A program made the position numbers and the translations under genes. A stretch of DNA of 64,000 nucleotides from Stichopus chloronotus. Lineage: Eukaryota > Echinodermata > Holothuroidea > Aspidochirotida > Stichopodidae. The notes beneath the pieces were generated by a model, which was not told the origin of the DNA, ran no database searches, and saw only the letters and a list, made by a program, of their open reading frames with translations. The stretch lies in NCBI GenBank assembly GCA_021234535.1, contig SFZH01000008.1, forward strand, positions 7,386,897 to 7,450,896. The letters run 5' to 3'. Of the stretch, positions 39,901-48,900 are shown one piece after another (within the stretch, counting starts at the first letter, position 1; each line of letters opens with the position of its first letter).

Positions 39901-42900
39901 TAGTGTTACGAAAGAAACTAGTCCTCTAAAAATACCTTTGCAGGATTTTAAAGCAGGTCATTCAAAACAAAACATAATTATAAACTACTTGAACAGACAT
40001 ATACAGAGTATACACATTGGGGTACATTGGCAAAGACACACACCTAAAAATACATACATAAATACGCTTTTACCTGTATTGATTGAAAAGTACTTGCTTG
40101 CAATGCTTCGTAATTGCTTCTATTTTTACCGGACGGGGGAGGGACGACTCTCATTATTGCAGTAAAGATATGATACGAAATAAGACAACGAGACCACTGA
40201 AATGCACAATTTTCGTCCCTGAAAACATATGGTAATATGATATCATTACACATTCTTACAAGCAGTAAACGATAAAAATAGCATTTCCTTATAAAGTGAG
40301 TATATGACCATTCAACGTGAGGCAATCGGTCCCAAGTCAATGCCACACAACATGACAAGTCTATTATCTACCGTATGACTCTTGACTTTTCTGCATTCTC
40401 AAATCCCAACCAAATCATTCCCATTGACTCAATTTCTCTTGCCCTGGCCTCCCCCCGCCCCCCCCCCCATCACCACCAGTAGTACGTCGTCTCCCACACA
40501 GTCAAAATCTTCGTTACATTATGAAAAATAAAAAAAAAAAAGGGAGGAATCTTACCAAAGGTATCTTCCTTAAATATCCACCAACTATTTACAGGGCTTC
40601 CACGATCTCTAGGGTGATAACTGGTTACGCCAACCCAATTAAGACCATTGCATGGATTTCCATCAGGAAATTCAACAAGTACGCGTCCATCCTTCCATAA
40701 CGATATCGTGCTCCCATCCCATCCCAGTTCGAACTCAACAAACACACTAAACGGAAACAATAGTAAAGAAATGTCGATTGTCCACGATCTAGGCTGTTTA
40801 ATTTGATACCTACTATTTCGTTATTAGTTTTTTTTTCTCTTTGTATACGAAAGCTTAAAAGTGCCGTTAAGATAAGGTTATCTTTGCCCCATCAATTTGC
40901 AAGTTTCTGCAAAACGTTTAGATAACGAGACAATATCACATAAAAACAGAAAATGATCAATTGTTCAGTTGTGTTATTTGAACAAATCGACAATTTTCTG
41001 CAAAAGTTTTAAATGACAATTTATGAGATCCTATTAATTCCTTTTCTTAATTCATATTTTGTTAATTGTTTATTTAATTAACTCATCACAATGTGTCAAT
41101 TCAACGATTTTCTGCAAAATTGTGTCTTCACTTCTTTTTTTAAGTGAGAAAACTACACAATTTCATGCAGAATGTTTGTATTTTTGTACGTGAACACTTT
41201 TAAGCTTCCATACTTTTGATGTGACTTCCTCAGTTCACAGACCACGTGTTTTCATTACACCCGTGGTTTTCAAATTTGAGAAACGTTTAATAAATAACGT
41301 GAAGTTGGGGAAGTCAAATCACGTGACATGACGAGGTCTTTCTTTTCTTTTTTTCTTTTTTTTTGAGTGGAATCAATAGCAGAAGCAGCAACACATGACA
41401 TATATTATGTGGTACGTCGATTGAAAATCTAATATGTAGGATATATATAGGTCCCTGAATTTAATGGAATACATACTTTTCAACTAGTACATTTCTGAAA
41501 CGTTCATCTAGTACGTTCGTCCCAGAACGGATAATACAAATATTTCTGCCACGGTAATCAATCACTGTTGATAAAGATGGAAGATAAAAGAAAATGGTGA
41601 AGACTAGGAGGGTATTTTATTATTATCCACGAATGTCAAGAGAAGAAGTGAGGGTAACAAATTAGTAGAATATGACAATAACCAATCACTGGTGCTGAGA
41701 ATCTACTTAAACAATAACTTTAAAAGGCAAAACAGGAGACAGTAGTAACAATAGAAGGGAATTTCTGTTTTAATTTCTTTTTTTAAGACACATTTTTGAA
41801 AACCAGGGTATATGTCCAGAAAATTACACATTATCAAAAATTAGGCAAACCTTTTTTTTCGAGAATTTAGTTTCCCACAGATAGACTTCAGTAACGTTTT
41901 GCTCAAGAATAATTTGTTTTACTTAACTTTCGAAACTTTCAAAATGACAGCGCATGCTCTATCACATTAATATTGTGATATTGAGCATATATATATATAT
42001 ATATATTGAGCATAAGTGTGTGTATGTGTCACCGAAACTTAAAGGTGCCGTCCAAATAAGACTATCTTTGCTACGTTACTTGACAATTTTCTGCAAAATG
42101 TCCAGATAACAAGAACATGTAGCATAAAAACGGAAAATGATCAATTCCTTACTTATGTTTTTTGAACAATTAAACAATTTTCCACAAATTGGTCAAATAA
42201 AAATTTATCATATCTTGTCATTTCAACAGTTTGCTGCAAAATGTCCACCTGTTCACTTTTTTCGCAAGTGAGAAATTCAACAATTTTCCGCAAAATGTCC
42301 AAATGACAAATTATTGTATATGGTCAAGTCAACAACTCTCTGCAAAGTTTTGACTTGTTCATTTCTTTTTTGAATGAGCATTTAAACAATTTTCTGCAAA
42401 ATGTTTACATGACAACTAATTACATCCTGTCAATTGAACAATTTACTGTGGAATGTTAACTTGTTCATACCTTGCTAATTCAAAAGTTAATTAATTGTCT
42501 GCCAATTGTTCAAATGACAACTTATATCGTCGCGTAATTTGTTTTTCTTTTTTATGGTCTAGGAAGTGAATAAGTGACATTTTGCACATGATTGATGAAA
42601 TGACAAGATATGAAAAGTTGTCACTCAAACATTTTGCAGCAAATTGTTCAATTGACAGGATGTTGCAAGTTGTTATGTACTTACGTGTACTTAATTATGT
42701 GACAAGTTATGTACTTACTAAATTCATAGTAGCAACGGTCGTTGTTGGTACTGTCAGAAACCTGGATGTGAGCATCACTTTCGGCATTCACCCAGAATTT
42801 AAACCTGAAGCTGCCAGGAGACCTAAGTCTTTGCTCAACAAATGTCCATTGTTTCCATTGGTCTGACGGTGTGTCGGTTATGTTAATGTAGATCCTTTCG

Positions 42901-45900
42901 TTTATGGCTGTACAAAAGTTAGACAGTCTATAATATTTGTGAGCAGTAAGATAATATTATCAGCTCATTTTTACTTGAACGAAGTAGTTCATTTAATGCA
43001 TGATGTAATGACCTACAGGAAGAAATGAGCAAATCTATGGATTGATCTCAGTAATTAATTTACCAGTCAATAATAATTAATTTTCAAGATGAAACTGATT
43101 GAATGATGGAATAAATTAATAAATAAATTAATTAATTTAATAAATAAATAAATAAAATAAATTTCTTATTTTCCTTTACACATGCAAAGAGTGGATTGTA
43201 AGGACCAGGAACTATCCGCCGACTGTGTAACGTTAAATTATCCACACATCTTTCTTTCGTAACCATGATGTACACATTCCACTCGCTCTCCACCCTTCCC
43301 ACCCCCACCCAACCCCGGGGTCACATCAGATTGTTGCTGTGTCTGTCTTCGTGTTGCACCTAACAGTGAATCGTGCTTAACTACAACGACTTTTTCAAAA
43401 TTTGTACTAGTTAGATCAAACTGTAAATGAAATCTAGGTCGACCATTGTGTCTGTTTGATACCTCAGGGTCCCCACTACGGGAGGAGGGATCCTGATTGT
43501 CTAACACCCATGATGGTACTTTGCTTGCAATTCACTTTTGAAATTCGAAACCTTTCCCCCAGCTAACCCTGGTATAGGATTACTGTTTTGACGACAGTAA
43601 TCTCAGTATTGAAATATTGAGAAGGCGTCAAGCGCTCTGATCATAGCTATCAATAATGGTATCGAAACAGCCGCTTTGAAATCCTGAACCACAAAGTTAT
43701 ACTTAAAACTTATGTTTAATACTTATACTGCAAAACCTAGTATTTATCCAAATAACTATCTTTAAATGTGACCAGTGACCAAGACCGGGCAAGTTTTCCG
43801 AGAGGGATTTGATCACTAGTTGCTTTCAGACATTTTACAAAACAACCGCTACAAACCTGGTAACTGTGCTGGAGTAGCCCTGTCCCTATCACGGTCATTC
43901 CTGCGACTGTTGCTACTTCCTGATCGACGGCGATTATTTGAACGTCTGTTTGTCCCTGATCCACGTCGGTTATTTGAACTTCCACTGGATCCAGAGCCAC
44001 GTCTATTATTTGGATTTCTGCTGCTATCTGATCCTCGTTGATTATTTGAACCTCTGTTAGATCCCGATCCACGGCGGTTATTTGAGCTTTGGTTGCTTCC
44101 AGATCCACCTCGATTACCTGGATTTCCGCGATTTCCTGATCCACCACGGTTATTTGAGTCTCCGTTTGCTCCTGATCCACGTCGGTTATTTGAACTTCCA
44201 CTGGATCCAGAGCCACGTCTATTATTTGGATTTCTGCTGCTATCTGATCCTCGTTGATTATTTGAACCTCTGTTAGACCCCGATCCACGTCGATTATTTG
44301 ATCTCGAGTTTGATCCAGATCCACGGCGATTGCTGCGACTTCTGCTTGAACCACCTGAAAGCATAACATGATATAGTTGCAATTTCAGTACAGAAGCTTT
44401 TTCTTTAGGTCATCTATGTCACCTACCTAATTTGTACAGCAAAACAGCTCTACAGCAGAATCTTTGCGTGCTTGTTGTCCTCGAGTTAATGTATCATTCT
44501 CATGAGTCGTAACAAGACGAATTTATGCATATAAAATCATTCACTTCACACAGACAATGATTTTCTAATCAATGCCAAACAGTCGAATAGCTGCATACAT
44601 TTCTTGTTTTGGGGGTATCGGGATGGTTACTTGGGGTTGCAAAAGATTTCTTTTGAAACAACTTTGTCGTCATAAACAGCTCACTCAACATGTGCCCCGA
44701 ATGCAGCTTACATTACATTATTAATGATGATTAAAGCAATGCCCAAATCAGTAATCTTTAAAACTCATATTGAAAGTATCGACAAATATTAAGTTAAGAG
44801 ACCTACGTGTCTAGATGAGACACATTGACGATTGACGTTGTGTAATTAAAACACTGTACTCAATAAATTACTAACGCTTAGAACATTGCAACACTAATTT
44901 AGCTGTCGAAATAGCCACAAACAGGAAGATCATAGCCTTAAACAACATCCCATGAGAAGTGATCGGAGAGTCAGATTACATCGCAAATTTGAAATCATTT
45001 TGAAATGAGCGCTTAATTTTATCTGGCTTTCGCGGCACAACGAAAGCTGTATTCTGTCGTGATTGGGGTTATGCCATAAATATGCAAGATAACACTAAAT
45101 CAATATTTTCTCTTTCCGATATCACAATATGTGGTAAAACAGAATGTGCTCTTTGAACGGAAATGGTCTGAATCGTTAATCTTCCATCATTCTCTTCTGT
45201 TTGATAAAAATCTGCGAATTAATATCTATGCCAAGTTCCTTTCAAGAGAACCTTTGTTTATTAGAATGATAATTACAGTAGTTTTTCTGGTAAAAAATTA
45301 GCTGAATCGGGCCCTGTGATTAACGCTTGGCACTTCAGTGCAAATTGCACCGCAACGACTCTCCTCTGAAACGCATTTCGTTTGGAAATTAGTCCATATT
45401 TGGACAACTAGACTACGGTGCCCTAGTTTGTCTTGTTTTTACAACCTTATAAAGTACAGTCGTCACTCTTTTGGTGTCCTTTCGAAAACGCAGGTGTTAA
45501 CAGCACATCCTGCCTTAAGCCACGCCTTGTGTGAACACTGGAAAAAATCTATGCCCCACACACAGAGAGCATGAATTTATTCCTTTTCAAACAAAGAACG
45601 TCCACATAGCACATAACTTTGTGTTGGCTATACTCTGCTGTGAATATTACTAGCCTATGTATCAAAGGTTTCTGATCTACTGAAATCTCTTTCGTATCAA
45701 AATACGCTGGTTTGGTGTCACAAAAATGAGCAAGACGAGCCCCTCCGATTCGAAGTTGTCATCGTAATGACTGGAAGCACGTACTTAAAATAAGAAGAAA
45801 TTATGAATATCTATAATTCCTTGTCTTTCAATAAGACGAGTTTAGAGATGATTTTCACACTTGATGTTCAAAATCGTTGTTTACATTTAAAATGCACTCC

Positions 45901-48900
45901 CAGATCTCCCCCTGTGCTTCAGATGGTGCAACGTTTATACCTATCACTCCATCTTACTTACTAGCATCTTAATTTTTTATTATTTAATGTTTTGTATTAG
46001 TTTTTTTTTGGTTTCATTTGTGTTTTATTTTGTGATTTTCAATGCTCTAGCCCTTTCCCTATTAATTGTTTCCTTTTCTTTATGTACATGCATGAGGGAC
46101 TCTGGGAGGATGAGGGTCTCTGACTTTTTACCCTTTTTTCTAATGTCAATTAATAAAGGAATTTGCGCTATCGTTAAGTTCAGAATAGGATTTTTTTACC
46201 ACTAACTTTGAAGTTGAACGTTCTGAAATGTCATCAAATTTGCTGTTTCCAACTTTTGACTCTAACCGACATAGTTTCAGCGATTTTTAGCCCTGCAATC
46301 AGATATCCAACTTGATCTCATCTCAGAACCCCAAAAGGTATAAGTATGTGTGTATACTGTGAGAGCCAATTCCAAGGTTTATTTATTTGTACTATGTGGG
46401 ATTGGCTTCCCCAAACTATAGACGCAAATTACTATTTATCTCCACCATTGATAACATTGGCAAAACGTAGCGGTGTGATGCCGGCCACAGAGTAATTTTC
46501 ATGCTCAATAAAACAAAACTTGGTTGATTACGACGTATGCGATCTTTGTAAACATTATATATTGATGGCGGTGACACAATGGATAAGCAATACCGTTAAT
46601 ATCATAAACATTCAACAGCAGCAAGAAGAAGAGGTTAATAAAATGCGTTGTTTATACAATACAGTAATCCACCATTTATATAGGACACTTCCCGCACACC
46701 TGCTGTGATCTGGAGACACTGTAAAATGGGCGTGAATGATGTAGGAGATGCCGGCATTAAAATTGTAAAATAAGAAATTACAAGGCATCTTCCAAGACCT
46801 TCACATCCTTTGCTTCAATTGGTGTTGGTGTAAAAGCATTGCAGGGCTGAAATTAACATACAATATTCCGGACAAGTAGGGTGTGTATTGTAGTGCCTGC
46901 GCTATATTCTGAGCTTCCTGTTTGTTTTTTTATTTTTTTGGGGGGGGGGGGTTACAGCGAAGGGCTCAGAGAGTGACAATGTACAAACCGGATGAACCAA
47001 TCCGCCTCTCCCTTATCCTCTGTCTCTCCCTCGCGGCCTCCTCCTGTCGCTGACGTTGCCGTCTCTCCTGTCGTTCCCTTCTTCTCGACCGTCTGTTTTC
47101 GTTCTCTCTTTCCCTGTTTTCCCTCTCCGAAACGTCTGCATCACCGCCGTCGATACCGCACGATTCGTCGTTGACGATCTTCCATTCGCTCGTAGCGCCA
47201 ATGCTGGTCACGCCGACGAACCATTGACTTGGGGTATGTGGAGTGTCATCCCTCCATCTGGCGATCGTCTGTTTGTCGTTTCCATCTGGTACCTCTACGA
47301 TAATGACACCGTTGCACAGCTGTACGAAGAAATCTTGCCAGTCTCTGCGAGTGTAATGAATGAATGAATGAATGAATGAATGAAAGAATGAATGAATGAA
47401 TGAATAAATGAATGAATGAAAGGTTTATGCACAGCCTCTACCTTGACTACAAGGCATGCACGGTCTTGCTGAAAACAAAATAAGCAATGTTAAATAGTAG
47501 AAAACAATTTTAAATAATAGAAAACAAAATGGAAAGAACATCAAATGTATACAAAAGGCACTTACTTAATATTGAGCTTCATTACAAAATTATTCGCATT
47601 AGAAAAGAGAAAATGTTTTAGGTGTTTCTTGAGACTATGTATAGTGTGCATGTTCCGGAGATCAACAGGGAGAGAATTCCACAATTCAGGACCACAAATT
47701 ACAAATAATGTGTCACAGAGGGTAGAAGTATTATTTGGTAAGACAATTGCATTAGAAAGAGTAGAGGTGGTGAAGAGATCGGATAAGTAGACCGTGGCTA
47801 AGCCATGGAGGCATTTGAAAACCATTAAAATAACTTTGAAAAAGATTCTTTCGCGAGCACGCAAGCAGTGCAGTTGAACAAAGAGGTCAGAAACATGTTC
47901 TCTTTTCTTTCTACCATAAATTAACCTAGCAGCACAATTTTGAACAATCTGTAGTTTATTCACGAAACTCTGATTAATACCATAATACAAGCAATTACAA
48001 TAATCGATCTTAGAGAGAACTAATGCCGTAACAAGAGTCTTAAGCTGATCAGAATTTAAATACGGTTTGAGCTTAGAAAGTTTACGAAGGACAGAAGAGC
48101 AGAAGGAAGCAGTAGCAGAGATTTGTTTGACAAACGTAAGCTTATTATGTAGGCAAACACCAAGACTTTTTACGGAGTTGGCGAACCTTACACAATCATT
48201 GTTGTTTATTAAGGTGCCACCAATACTGATGTCACCCAAAACACTGTCACGGCCAAGAAGAATAATTTCGGTTCTACTAGGGATTAAACACAGAAAGTGA
48301 GAATTCATCCAAGAAGTTAAAAGTGTAATTATAGCAAGCCTTTTTTTTAATTAACACTGTTAGAATATTAAATCTGAATATCATAAAACCTTCAGGCTGT
48401 GAATGGAATGATAAATTTCAAGTTTAGCGAATTAGGCTAACAGGGATGCTCCTAGAATGGAATAACTTGGTCACATACAGTATTGTCATACGTCCATAAT
48501 AGGAAAAATCAGACGCGTGTAAGGGGTTTTCAGCAGTGAGGTTTATCCTTAGGTCGTAGTCCTTCTGCTCTCGTTGGGCGGGCAGGATTATCTAAGGGGA
48601 GAGCAATCATCAGTTTGTGTGGAGTGTAAGAGTCAATTTTTGGCTTCCACTATGTCCGGAAACGGCTATTCCCAGATGTCCCTAGCTATATGCATGTACC
48701 CAGCCTTGAAAAAGGCGTCTCATATATGCAAATTCTCAGTTAATGAGAAAAACTTCCATGAATGAAAAATGGAAACAATATGGATTGCTGTTATTTTAAA
48801 TATGTCTGGCTATAAATTTGAGTTCAGCAGTCGCACGTTAACCATTAAAAATATCATAAGGTTGGTACGAGCCAAACATCTTTTAAGGTCGAGTGCATAT

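Noticed and set aside
40470..40520. Gly/Arg-rich frame after FA2 as a terminal exon like the one at 27983
   Set aside because: It depends on a poly-C run, and the only nearby acceptor is in the wrong phase and would leave an intron of about 60 bp.
43737..44369. Minus-strand frame of 210 codons with EVQIIDVD repeats
   Set aside because: Shadow of basic repeat exon 1 for the same reason.
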